DNA of 22,327 nucleotides, from contig DLCS01000200.1 in assembly GCA_002480735.1 (NCBI GenBank), positions 6,635 through 28,961 of the forward strand. Direction: 5' to 3'. Every line of letters begins with the position of its first letter. Within the stretch, counting starts at the first letter, position 1. Under the pieces are notes generated by a model that saw only the letters and a program-made list of their open reading frames with translations, made no database searches and was not told where the DNA came from. This document shows, piece after piece, positions 1 to 6,862 of this stretch. A program made the translations under genes and the position numbers. This DNA comes from Bacillaceae bacterium UBA7792 (lineage in GTDB: Bacteria > Bacillota > Bacilli > Bacillales > Cytobacillaceae).

Positions 1-133
1 TCGCAATCACCAATAGTAATTTCGGTATCATCTTTTCCACAATGCTTGAGATAGAAGTAGATTGCTTATTTTGTTGGATCATTTTTCTAATCTCTAATTT
101 CTTCTCGTTCGCTTGATTTATCGTTTTATTCAA
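1..133 (-). CDS. pstC: PstC, phosphate ABC transporter permease (5' end only)
   Basis: Only the first 44 codons are in the window; the gene runs off the left edge. The visible part is a hydrophilic, Lys/Gln-rich N-terminus followed by the beginning of a hydrophobic segment (residues about 34-44, ending PKLLLVIA), which fits the cytoplasmic N-tail and first membrane helix of PstC. PstC pairs with PstA to form the membrane channel of the high-affinity phosphate importer. The call rests mainly on position, directly downstream of pstS on the same strand. I chose the TTG at 131-133 because AAGGAG lies 9 bases before it; an in-frame ATG at 80-82 is the alternative but has no good ribosome binding site. 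The 117-base gap after pstS has no evident promoter, so it is probably co-transcribed with pstS. Confidence 0.7.
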   Translation of the reverse strand, partial: MNKTINQANEKKLEIRKMIQQNKQSTSISSIVEKMIPKLLLVIA

Positions 134-250
134 AACCGTTTTCTCCTTCCAGAAATTGACCAACCTTTAGGAAACAAGCAGAAAAACGAGTGGATCCTCC
201 TTCGGTTCCATCTCATCTTCTGCTAGCTTAGAAGGATTATCCTCCTAATC

Positions 251-1246
251 TTATTTCAAGCCCTCTAACGTTTTAATAGAAGCTTCGATTTCCTCATCAG
301 TTAATGGAGCAAACCCAGTCTCAGATGCTACTTTTTGTGCATTTTTCATCGTGTAGATGGCATAGTCTAGTACCTGTGCTTTTTCCTTAGCCCTATTCAC
401 ATTTAGATAGGTGAATACTGGGCGAGTGAATGGGCTGTATGCAAAATCATCGCTTTCACCAATTGTGTCTTGGCTTGGCTCCACTCCACCATTACCAAAG
501 TCTACCTTCACTGCTTGCAGCTTATCCTTGTTGCTTTCATAATATCCATAACCGAAGAAGGCAATCGCATATTTATCCTTTGATACTTGGTCAACTAAAA
601 CCGAGTACTCTTGCTGTAGATCTGTAGCCTCATCTATATCCTGCTCATCAAGAATCTTTTCCCAGAAGAATTCATAGGTTCCATGATTTTCGTTTGGTCC
701 CATTTTGGCAATAGGTTCATCTGGAAAACCAGGGCGAACATCAGACCATTTTTTCTTATTCCCACTTGCTAAGAAAATGTCCATTATTTCTTCCTTCGTT
801 AATTCCTTTGCCCAATCATTTTCAGAATTAATAACAAAGGTTAATCCATCTAATGCAACCTTTAATTCTTGAACTTCAATTCCTAAATCATTAGCAGTAA
901 CTTTTTCCTCATCTTTCATTTGGCGGGATGCATCATTGAAATCTGTTCCGCCCTCTTCAACTAAGAATTTCTTAAATCCCGCAGACGTTCCAGCACGTCC
1001 AACCTCAACAGATACATTGGGTTGTTCATTTACCATATAGTTTTCTGCCATTTTTGCCATGAATGGAAATACTGTACCTGAACCATCCACGACGACACTT
1101 CCTTCTAATTCTGTTGTATCTGCAGTGCCATCATCCTCACCTTTCGGGCTTGCTTCGGTTCCTTCTGAATTGTTACCACATCCGGCAGCAAACACGAGCA
1201 AAGCTGCTAAGATAAAAAATAAAGCAAGATTTTTAAGACTTTTCAT
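251..1246 (-). CDS. pstS: PstS, phosphate-binding lipoprotein of the Pst ABC transporter
   Basis: Extracytoplasmic phosphate receptor that delivers phosphate to PstCAB. The 331-residue product starts with a lipoprotein signal peptide (MKSLKNLALFF..., hydrophobic core, lipobox ending AAGC with Cys23), then a low-complexity Asp/Glu/Thr linker. The mature domain opens with VVVDGSGTVFPF; GSGT (about residues 55-58) is the phosphate-binding loop of the family. SAGFKKF and DASR follow, as in PBP-like PstS proteins. I start at the ATG at 1244-1246; a TTG three codons upstream is only 2 bases from the AGGGGG ribosome binding site, whereas the ATG is 11 bases away. The gene is first in the pst operon, behind six PhoP-type repeats, so phosphate starvation control by PhoPR is strongly implied. 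PstC follows on the same strand. Confidence 0.96.
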   Translation of the reverse strand: MKSLKNLALFFILAALLVFAAGCGNNSEGTEASPKGEDDGTADTTELEGSVVVDGSGTVFPFMAKMAENYMVNEQPNVSVEVGRAGTSAGFKKFLVEEGGTDFNDASRQMKDEEKVTANDLGIEVQELKVALDGLTFVINSENDWAKELTKEEIMDIFLASGNKKKWSDVRPGFPDEPIAKMGPNENHGTYEFFWEKILDEQDIDEATDLQQEYSVLVDQVSKDKYAIAFFGYGYYESNKDKLQAVKVDFGNGGVEPSQDTIGESDDFAYSPFTRPVFTYLNVNRAKEKAQVLDYAIYTMKNAQKVASETGFAPLTDEEIEASIKTLEGLK

Positions 1247-1295
1247 TTTCCACAATTCCCCCTAAAAGTTTTGGTTGCTTTGTCCTACAACTAAG

Positions 1296-1370
1296 ATCAT
1301 AAACGGCCACTGTAAATACGGTTTTAATCAAATGTAAAGCTTTTGTAAAAAGGAAGTAAATTTGAGTAAA
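1296..1370 (-). promoter_or_regulatory. Pho regulon promoter of pstS: six PhoP-box repeats plus -10
   Basis: Read on the minus strand, TTTACA-like hexamers start about every 11 bases: at 1365-1370 (TTTACT), 1355-1360 (TTTACT), 1344-1349 (TTTACA), 1333-1338 (TTTACA), 1322-1327 (TTAAAA) and 1311-1316 (TTTACA). A -10 element TATGAT lies at 1296-1301, with no separate -35. This matches the known B. subtilis PhoP box, direct repeats of TT(A/C/T)A(C/T)A with 5 +/- 2 base gaps just upstream of the -10. The inference is activation of pst by phosphorylated PhoP. Confidence 0.88.
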
Positions 1371-1392
1371 ACACAAATTACTTAATTTTGAT

Positions 1393-1426
1393 CAAAAAAA
1401 ACTGTCCTTCAAGGAGAAAGACAGTC
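1393..1426 (-). terminator. Intrinsic terminator of pbpA
   Basis: On the minus strand a 10-bp stem (arms 1401-1410 and 1416-1425, one G-T pair, 5-base loop) is followed by a run of eight T. It starts 9 bases after the pbpA stop codon and lies just upstream of the pstS PhoP array, so it insulates pst from pbpA transcription. Confidence 0.88.
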
Positions 1427-1433
1427 CATTTCT

Positions 1434-3602
1434 TTATTCTTCATTTTGTTGTTCTTCATTCATTTCATCATTCTGATTTTCTGTAGAAGTAGAATTTTGA
1501 TTTAGTTTATTTTCTTCACGTGTTTTCTTCATCTCAAAATACTTGTCCAGCACTCTTCGGGCAATGGTCGTATTGGCTGAATGTCCACCGCTTCTTCCCT
1601 GGTAGGCCCAAGGAACCACTACAGAAATGGCAACTTCTGGGTCATTATGAGGTGCATAGCCAACAAAACTCAGGTTCATCACTTCTGGTGGCTTATCATA
1701 TTTATTCCGCTGTGGTCCATCATAGAAGCCCTGAGCTGTTCCTGTTTTTCCTGCTGGCGAATACGTAGCCCCAATAAATTTCTTATAAGCCGTACCCTCA
1801 GGATGCTGAGTCACCTGTCTGAAGCCCTCATGAATGTTCTCCATCCAGCCCTTTTGTAGCTTAATCCGATTTAATACCTTTGGTTCAATTTCCTTAACAA
1901 CTGGACCCAGCTCTTCACTTTCCATCAAAGGATCGCGAATCTCCTTCACGAGCCTTGGCTGAATTCGGTAGCCCCCGTTCGCAATCGTTGAAACATATTG
2001 GGCTAATTGCATTGGTGTATAGGTGTCATACTGTCCGATTGCTAAGAAGAGCAGTTGTGCTGGATCCTTTTGCGGTCCCACATATCCTGTTGCCTCATTC
2101 GGTAGGTCTATCCCTGTGCGATTGCCAAGACCAAATTGAGCAAAGGATTCTCGCATGGTATCAAACGCCTTCTTATTAATCGGTAAAGGCTTTTCATATT
2201 CATAATGACCTTGACCAATTTCAATCGCTGTTTTAAACATATAGACGTTGGATGAAACTCTTAACGCTCGAATATCACTCGTATTGCCAAAGTTTTTCCA
2301 CGAACTTATTTTTTTTGAATTTTTAATTTTTAAAGGTGCATCATAAAAAACGGTTCCCGGACGAATAGCACCTGTTTGATATCCTGTCAATACTGTTGCC
2401 CCTTTAACCGTTGAGCCAACATTGTACGAGGTTGTGATCGTACCTAAAGCAAAATCCTGCAATTCGGTTTTTCCAGTTTCTTTGTCCCTCACAAGCTGCT
2501 TGCCTGCCATCGTGAGTACATCCCCTGTATTCGGATCCATTAATACCACAAATGCTCGATCCAACAACCCCGTTCTCGGGGATTGCTTCGCCTTCATGAG
2601 CTCTTCCTCGATGATCTTTTCAACCTCTAGCTGCAAATCCATATCAATGGTTAAAACGAGATCCTTCCCTCTCTCACCTTCGGAAATAACCTTGGTTTCA
2701 ATCACCTTGCCTGTTTTGTCGGTGATGTTTTTTACCTTTGCCTTTTGCCCATGAAGGACATCCTCATATTGTTTTTCTAAATAACTCTTGCCGACACGGT
2801 CGTTCCGGTTATAATCTCTCGCTAAATAATAATCTAGCTCCTCCTTTGGGATCCCTTCATTGGAGTCCGTTACTTTACCAAGGACAGTCTTTAAGGTGCT
2901 ACCAAATGTATAGGATCTTTCCCAGTCTGTCGTCGTATCCACACCAGGAAGATATTGCAGATTCTCACTAACAAGGGCAAATTCCTCCTGGGTTACATCC
3001 TCGTTCTTGACGATTTGTGGAGTTAAGGCATAGCCACTGCTAAAAGCACGATAAATTGCAAGAATTTCAAGATCCTTATCAGTCAACTCATTCAGTTCAG
3101 CCTTTGTAATACGATCCAGCTGAAGCTTGTATACCTCTTTATTATATTCCTTCGTATCCTCATATTTTTCCTTAAGGGCATCTAATTCTTTTTTCGTTAC
3201 CTTCTCTTTTGCCCGATCAGGATTTCTAATCATCCAATAATCTTTTTTGTCTCGTTCCTGGACTTTGTCTGGCTTTACTTCAATCAACTCTGCCAATCTT
3301 TCTGCAACCTTAAGCATTTCAGCTTGGCTCACACCGAAGTTCGTATAGGTAATGGCATTCCTCGGCGTGTTATCGACAATGACCTTGCCATTTCTGTCAA
3401 ACATTTTTCCTCTTGGAACTGGACTATTAACCGTAATATCCTCTGTCCGTTCAATTTCCCGCTTATAATCATTCCCATAGACGATTTGGACGACACCTAA
3501 GCGTAGAATCAGAATTGAAAATAGAAAAAACACGACAAAAAACAAAATATTTAAGCGAATGGGGATTGTTCTCTTCTTTTTCTTCTTTTGTTTGTTAACC
3601 AT
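1434..3602 (-). CDS. pbpA: PbpA, class B penicillin-binding protein (PBP2A type, transpeptidase)
   Basis: Cell-wall transpeptidase that cross-links peptidoglycan on the outer face of the membrane; in B. subtilis PBP2A supports rod-shape elongation together with the Rod complex. The 722-residue protein has a short Lys-rich cytoplasmic tail, one membrane anchor (about residues 15-37), a PBP-dimer/pedestal region with Lys/Glu-rich helices (about 55-300), and a transpeptidase domain with all three active-site motifs: S397-T-V-K400, S450-S-N452 and K619-T-G621. Length is close to B. subtilis PbpA (about 716). A Glu/Asn/Gln-rich hydrophilic tail follows the catalytic domain. There is no glycosyltransferase domain, so it needs a partner such as a SEDS polymerase (family knowledge). 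ATG start preceded by AGGAAGTGGG. It probably has its own promoter after the MFS gene. Confidence 0.95.
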   Translation of the reverse strand: MVNKQKKKKKRTIPIRLNILFFVVFFLFSILILRLGVVQIVYGNDYKREIERTEDITVNSPVPRGKMFDRNGKVIVDNTPRNAITYTNFGVSQAEMLKVAERLAELIEVKPDKVQERDKKDYWMIRNPDRAKEKVTKKELDALKEKYEDTKEYNKEVYKLQLDRITKAELNELTDKDLEILAIYRAFSSGYALTPQIVKNEDVTQEEFALVSENLQYLPGVDTTTDWERSYTFGSTLKTVLGKVTDSNEGIPKEELDYYLARDYNRNDRVGKSYLEKQYEDVLHGQKAKVKNITDKTGKVIETKVISEGERGKDLVLTIDMDLQLEVEKIIEEELMKAKQSPRTGLLDRAFVVLMDPNTGDVLTMAGKQLVRDKETGKTELQDFALGTITTSYNVGSTVKGATVLTGYQTGAIRPGTVFYDAPLKIKNSKKISSWKNFGNTSDIRALRVSSNVYMFKTAIEIGQGHYEYEKPLPINKKAFDTMRESFAQFGLGNRTGIDLPNEATGYVGPQKDPAQLLFLAIGQYDTYTPMQLAQYVSTIANGGYRIQPRLVKEIRDPLMESEELGPVVKEIEPKVLNRIKLQKGWMENIHEGFRQVTQHPEGTAYKKFIGATYSPAGKTGTAQGFYDGPQRNKYDKPPEVMNLSFVGYAPHNDPEVAISVVVPWAYQGRSGGHSANTTIARRVLDKYFEMKKTREENKLNQNSTSTENQNDEMNEEQQNEE

Positions 3603-3643
3603 TATGATAAACCCACTTCCTAGATGCTATTGACAATATTCTT

Positions 3644-3672
3644 ATTTTATCGGATTAATGAAGGAATTTCTA
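3644..3672 (-). promoter_or_regulatory. Possible sigma-A promoter of pbpA
   Basis: On the minus strand TAGAAA (3667-3672) and TAAAAT (3644-3649) are 17 bases apart, about 40 bases before the pbpA start. The -10 matches 5/6 and the -35 4/6. It follows a possible terminator of the MFS gene. Confidence 0.4.
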
Positions 3673-3691
3673 TCAAAATGGTATTGCAAAT

Positions 3692-3723
3692 AAAAGGAAG
3701 CCGGATGTCACATCTGCCCTTCC
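3692..3723 (-). terminator. Possible terminator of the MFS gene yqgE
   Basis: On the minus strand GGAAG (3719-3723) pairs with CTTCC (3696-3700), enclosing the small palindrome GATGTGACATC, followed by TTTTA. The T run is short and the stem interrupted, so termination may be partial. Confidence 0.4.
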
Positions 3724-3725
3724 AT

Positions 3726-4943
3726 TTATGAAGACGAGAGCTGAATATTTTTGATAAAAAAATATATTAACGTGTGTCCGGCACCGAGAAATACCAATAA
3801 ATAAGGAATAATTTGTTCAGGGGCGAAATACGAAATCCCTATCAAAAAAAGGACAATGGAAACAATTCTCCCGGCGTTCAGATAGATTTCTTTGACAACG
3901 ATATATTCCACCCTCATTTCAGCTGCCTTCCATCCACGGCCAATCACATCATAGGTCATAGATGAATAAGGGACAAGGAGCAGAGGATAGGCGATCGCAA
4001 TCACCGCTGCATAAATAAGGAGCTTCGTATAGGTTACATCAAAGATAATTAGGAGAATGGAAAAGAATAAAATAATCCCCCCAATCAGGATCGCTTTCTT
4101 TCGCATTTCTGTTTTGATCATACGCGAAACCAAATAGTAAGCAACGAAGGAAATTCCAGAATTAATAAGGCCAAAGGTCCCTAAGGAAAGCTCACTTCCA
4201 GTTGAAATAAAGACGAATACCGAAATGATAAAGGCAAAGACTCCCTCCCTAAGCCCTTGAAAAAAATGAGCGCCTAAAATGCGATTCCAATGGGTATTTT
4301 CTTTTCTTTCTTTGAGGATGCGTATAAAATCATATCTTCCATTGGCAGGTCTTCTCTTGATCGAAAAGCTTAAGAATACAGCGAGAGAAAACAATCCAAG
4401 CGAGATCCCAAACACAATGGAATATCCGACGAACTTTGCCATTTTCGAAATAATAAATCCAGCGGCAATCGGGCCAATCATTCCACCGACAGAGGACAGT
4501 AGACCTAGAAAACCGTTAAAAAAATCTCTCGTCTCTGGCTCTGTAATTTCAAATGTCAAGAGATTATAGGCAAGCCAGTAAAATCCGTAACCCATTCCAA
4601 GCAAGCTCCCAAGTACAAGCAGGAATTTTGATGCACTCGTTCCAATTAATAACACCGTCAAATAAAAGAGAGCTAAAAAAATGACACCGATTCTTAAAAC
4701 AATCACTCTGTCAATTTTTTTAGCCCACCTTCCTGCCAAAATAAAGGTTAGGGGTTGCAGCACTACAACGGCAAGATTGTACATCCCCAAATCCCAATAT
4801 TTACCCGACTGCTTCCACAAGTAGATATTCACGAATGTATTTGATAGAGCTACACTTAGTGAATAAAGTCCTCCAATGATGAGCAACAAGGAAAGATCTT
4901 TTGTCAGTTCCACATCACCTAGCAAATTTTTCACTTTACTCAT
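3726..4943 (-). CDS. yqgE: YqgE-like MFS transporter
   Basis: Integral membrane transporter of the major facilitator superfamily, substrate unknown. The 405-residue protein is hydrophobic throughout, with about 11-12 likely membrane helices in two halves separated by a charged loop around residues 195-218 (IKRRPANGRYDFIRILKERK). Between helices 2 and 3 is an MFS motif-A-like stretch, AGRWAKKIDRVIVLRIG (about residues 71-87). The position between pbpA and sodA is that of yqgE in B. subtilis, which is the basis for the name. ATG start with AAAGGGAG 7-8 bases upstream. It has its own gap from sodA, which ends in a strong terminator, so it must have a promoter in 4944-5050, but I could not pick one with conviction. 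Confidence 0.88.
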   Translation of the reverse strand: MSKVKNLLGDVELTKDLSLLLIIGGLYSLSVALSNTFVNIYLWKQSGKYWDLGMYNLAVVVLQPLTFILAGRWAKKIDRVIVLRIGVIFLALFYLTVLLIGTSASKFLLVLGSLLGMGYGFYWLAYNLLTFEITEPETRDFFNGFLGLLSSVGGMIGPIAAGFIISKMAKFVGYSIVFGISLGLFSLAVFLSFSIKRRPANGRYDFIRILKERKENTHWNRILGAHFFQGLREGVFAFIISVFVFISTGSELSLGTFGLINSGISFVAYYLVSRMIKTEMRKKAILIGGIILFFSILLIIFDVTYTKLLIYAAVIAIAYPLLLVPYSSMTYDVIGRGWKAAEMRVEYIVVKEIYLNAGRIVSIVLFLIGISYFAPEQIIPYLLVFLGAGHTLIYFFIKNIQLSSS

Positions 4944-5050
4944 AAAAAAACTCCCTTTTAAATCTATAGGGTAGTTTCCAACAAACTAAAGTGGTTTATA
5001 CGGTTGAATTATTTACAGTTAGTTACGAAAATTAACATAATAGAGGATCA

Positions 5051-5083
5051 AAAAAAGCAGAAGGTAAACTCCCTTCTGCTTTT
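5051..5083 (-). terminator. Intrinsic terminator of sodA
   Basis: On the minus strand AGCAGAAGG (5072-5080) pairs perfectly with CCTTCTGCT (5056-5064) around a 7-base loop, followed by TTTTTTT. It begins about 16 bases after the sodA stop. Confidence 0.93.
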
Positions 5084-5096
5084 CGATCATTTAAAA

Positions 5097-5705
5097 TTAT
5101 TTGGCAGCGCTGTAACGCTTTGCAACCTCATCCCAGTTCACAACATTCCAGAAAGCATTGATGTAGTCTGGGCGACGGTTTTGATAGTTTAAGTAGTAAG
5201 CATGCTCCCAAACGTCAAGACCAAGAAGTGGAGTCTTTCCTTCCATTAATGGTGAATCTTGATTTGGAGTGCTTGTTACTTCTAACTCACCGTTATTTAC
5301 TGCTAACCAAGCCCAGCCAGAACCGAAGCGAGTTGTAGCCGCTTTAGTGAACTCAGCTTTAAAGCTATCAAAGCTTCCAAACTTGCTGTTGATTGCCGCT
5401 GCTAGATCGCCAGTAGGCTCTCCGCCACCGTTTGGTGAAAGGATCGTCCAGAATAAGGAATGGTTCGCATGTCCGCCACCATTATTGCGAACAGCAGTAC
5501 GTGCAGCTTCAGGTACTGCATCCAGATTTGAAATAACCTCTTCTACTGATTTAGAAAGCAACTCTTCATTTCCTTCTAAAGCAGCATTAAGATTTGTCAC
5601 GTAAGTGTTGTGATGCTTTGTGTGGTGAATATTCATTGTTTCCTTGTCAATATGTGGTTCTAGTGCGTCGTACGCATAAGGTAATTGTGGTAATTCAAAT
5701 GCCAT
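5097..5705 (-). CDS. sodA: SodA, manganese superoxide dismutase
   Basis: Cytoplasmic enzyme converting superoxide to hydrogen peroxide and oxygen. The 202-residue product has the complete Fe/Mn-SOD fold. Metal ligands H27, H82, D164 and H168 are visible, the last two in the family signature DVWEHAYY (164-171). [13 protein letters not shown] around H82 is typical of the manganese type. Length equals that of B. subtilis SodA. It starts at ATG with AGGAGGAA 7 bases upstream. It is monocistronic: a strong terminator follows and a 421-base gap precedes it, across which the Fnr-type regulator gene is divergently oriented. Whether the metal is Mn, Fe or either cannot be settled from sequence alone. 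Confidence 0.97.
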   Translation of the reverse strand: MAFELPQLPYAYDALEPHIDKETMNIHHTKHHNTYVTNLNAALEGNEELLSKSVEEVISNLDAVPEAARTAVRNNGGGHANHSLFWTILSPNGGGEPTGDLAAAINSKFGSFDSFKAEFTKAATTRFGSGWAWLAVNNGELEVTSTPNQDSPLMEGKTPLLGLDVWEHAYYLNYQNRRPDYINAFWNVVNWDEVAKRYSAAK

Positions 5706-5800
5706 AATAAATTCCTCCTATGTAATATTTTATTGGAACCATTCTTAACTTTTTATTAGTCTAACTATGTTTTTAGAATGTTTCCAAAGTGTTTAACTTA

Positions 5801-5829
5801 AGATTACCAAAGTTAATTATGTCTTTCAA
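5801..5829 (-). promoter_or_regulatory. Likely sigma-A promoter of sodA (proximal)
   Basis: On the minus strand TTGAAA (5824-5829), a 17-base spacer and TAATCT (5801-5806) give a plausible -35/-10 pair. Transcription would begin near 5794, leaving a leader of about 90 bases. Confidence 0.5.
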
Positions 5830-5922
5830 ATAATAAGTCTCAAACCAAAATTATGTTTTCCCTTATCCATATAAAGTATTCAACATCTTTTTTGTTTTTC
5901 CTCTAGAATTCGCAAAAAATCA

Positions 5923-5952
5923 TTTAAACAACAATGTTCGATAATTTGTCAA
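5923..5952 (-). promoter_or_regulatory. Possible distal promoter of sodA
   Basis: A perfect -35 TTGACA (5947-5952) on the minus strand is followed after 18 bases by TTTAAA (5923-5928), a 4/6 match to the -10. If active it would give a 5' leader of over 200 bases. Confidence 0.3.
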
Positions 5953-6029
5953 GAGTTCTTTTCTTGCGGAAAATCAACCCTTAAGGCGGTATTAACCATA
6001 TTAATAGAGTTTTTGTCGGTGGCAACCTG

Positions 6030-6058
6030 TTGACCTGCTTCCTAATTTTTATTAAAGT
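6030..6058 (+). promoter_or_regulatory. Possible sigma-A promoter of fnr
   Basis: TTGACC (6030-6035), a 17-base spacer and TAAAGT (6053-6058). The -10 match is only 4/6 and it overlaps the Fnr-type box, which would fit autorepression. An activated promoter with a -10 near 6090 is an alternative. Confidence 0.4.
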
Positions 6059-6071
6059 GAAGAATATCACA
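6056..6071 (+). promoter_or_regulatory. Fnr/Crp-type operator in front of fnr
   Basis: AGTGA-N6-TCACA matches the B. subtilis Fnr consensus TGTGA-N6-TCAC(A/T) at 9 of 10 positions. It ends 55 bases before the start codon of the Fnr-family gene, so self-regulation is the natural reading. Confidence 0.6.
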
Positions 6072-6126
6072 AAGTATTTTTTGGACGATTACAAACGATT
6101 TTAAAAGGATTTTAGGGGGGATCACA

Positions 6127-6819
6127 ATGGAGCCAGCTATCTCTCTTTACAGCTTACTCATACAAGAATTTATAGATAAGGAAACGATTCAAAAAAATAG
6201 AGCAGGCACGATTTTATTTAACGAAAGGGACCCGGTCGAGTATGTGTATATTCTACTAAGTGGGAGCATTGCATTAGGTCGAGTCCATATGAAAGGAAAG
6301 GAATTCATCCTCAAGATTTTAAGTGGGGAGGATTTGGTGATTGAATATCAGCTTTTTAAGCAGCAACCACGGTATCATTTCTATGCCAAAGCCTTTACCG
6401 ATTGTGAGCTAATTATGATTAAACGGGAAGCGTTCGAGCAATTTATTCAGGAGAACCCCCTTGCCATCAACGCCCTATCTTCATACTTAAGCACCCGTTA
6501 TCTTAAGGCACAAATGAAATGCCAGGATTTAATGATGAACGGGAAAAAAGGTGGACTTTACTCGATTATAATTCGGTTATGCAATAGCTATGGGGTCATG
6601 ACGGATGAGGGTATTTTAATCGACCTGCCTTTAACTCATCAGGAGCTTGCGAACTTCACCTATGGAACGCGTGAGGTGGTTCAAAGGATGCTGAAGGAGC
6701 TCCGAGAGAAGGATGTGATTACCTACAACCAGCAAAGACTAGTTGTAAAAAACATCCACTATTTAAAAGAAAATGTAGACTGTCAGAACTGCCCTTTTGA
6801 AATATGTGGGATTAATTAA
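6127..6819 (+). CDS. fnr: Fnr, oxygen-sensing Crp/Fnr-family regulator with C-terminal Fe-S cysteines
   Basis: DNA-binding regulator of 230 residues. The N-terminal half is a cyclic-nucleotide-binding-like beta barrel (about 22-110), followed by the long dimer helix (about 112-135) and a winged helix-turn-helix (about 165-205). Its recognition helix holds YGTREVVQRMLKEL (R182, E183, R187). The C-terminus carries C219-X2-C222-X4-C227. This spacing equals the cluster-binding cysteines of B. subtilis Fnr, which bind a [4Fe-4S] cluster at the C-terminus together with an aspartate; Asp134 is a candidate fourth ligand here. The N-terminal cysteines of E. coli-type FNR are absent. ATG start behind AGGGGGG. 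An Fnr-type box lies upstream, and a strong terminator follows. I infer an anaerobic/low-oxygen regulator. A paralogue with another effector is possible. Confidence 0.82.
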   Translation: MEPAISLYSLLIQEFIDKETIQKNRAGTILFNERDPVEYVYILLSGSIALGRVHMKGKEFILKILSGEDLVIEYQLFKQQPRYHFYAKAFTDCELIMIKREAFEQFIQENPLAINALSSYLSTRYLKAQMKCQDLMMNGKKGGLYSIIIRLCNSYGVMTDEGILIDLPLTHQELANFTYGTREVVQRMLKELREKDVITYNQQRLVVKNIHYLKENVDCQNCPFEICGIN

Positions 6820-6820
6820 T

Positions 6821-6857
6821 AAAGGATAGCTCGCATAAGTTGCGAGCTATCCTTTTC
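6821..6857. terminator. Bidirectional terminator between fnr and the Na/Pi cotransporter
   Basis: A perfect 12-bp stem (GGATAGCTCGCA at 6824-6835, complement at 6841-6852, 5-base loop) has TTTT on the plus side and TTTATT on the minus side. It serves both convergent genes. Confidence 0.92.
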
Positions 6858-6862
6858 TACTT

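Larger units (their letters stand above)
5706..6126. other. 421-base intergenic region between sodA and fnr
   Basis: AT-rich gap between divergent genes. It holds two candidate sodA promoters, a candidate fnr promoter and an Fnr-type box, listed separately. I find no open reading frame longer than about 17 codons with a ribosome binding site. Starts seen: 16 codons on the minus strand near 5998, and 7 codons on the minus strand near 5886. No convincing structured RNA or repeat is visible. In B. subtilis the DUF456 gene yqgC sits next to sodA (from memory); no trace of its coding sequence is recognisable here. Confidence 0.6.

Noticed and set aside
5860..6000. Very short reading frames in the sodA-fnr gap that could be leader peptides.
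   Set aside because: 7-17 codons, ordinary AT-rich composition, and weak or absent ribosome binding sites; no pairing with a regulatory stem.
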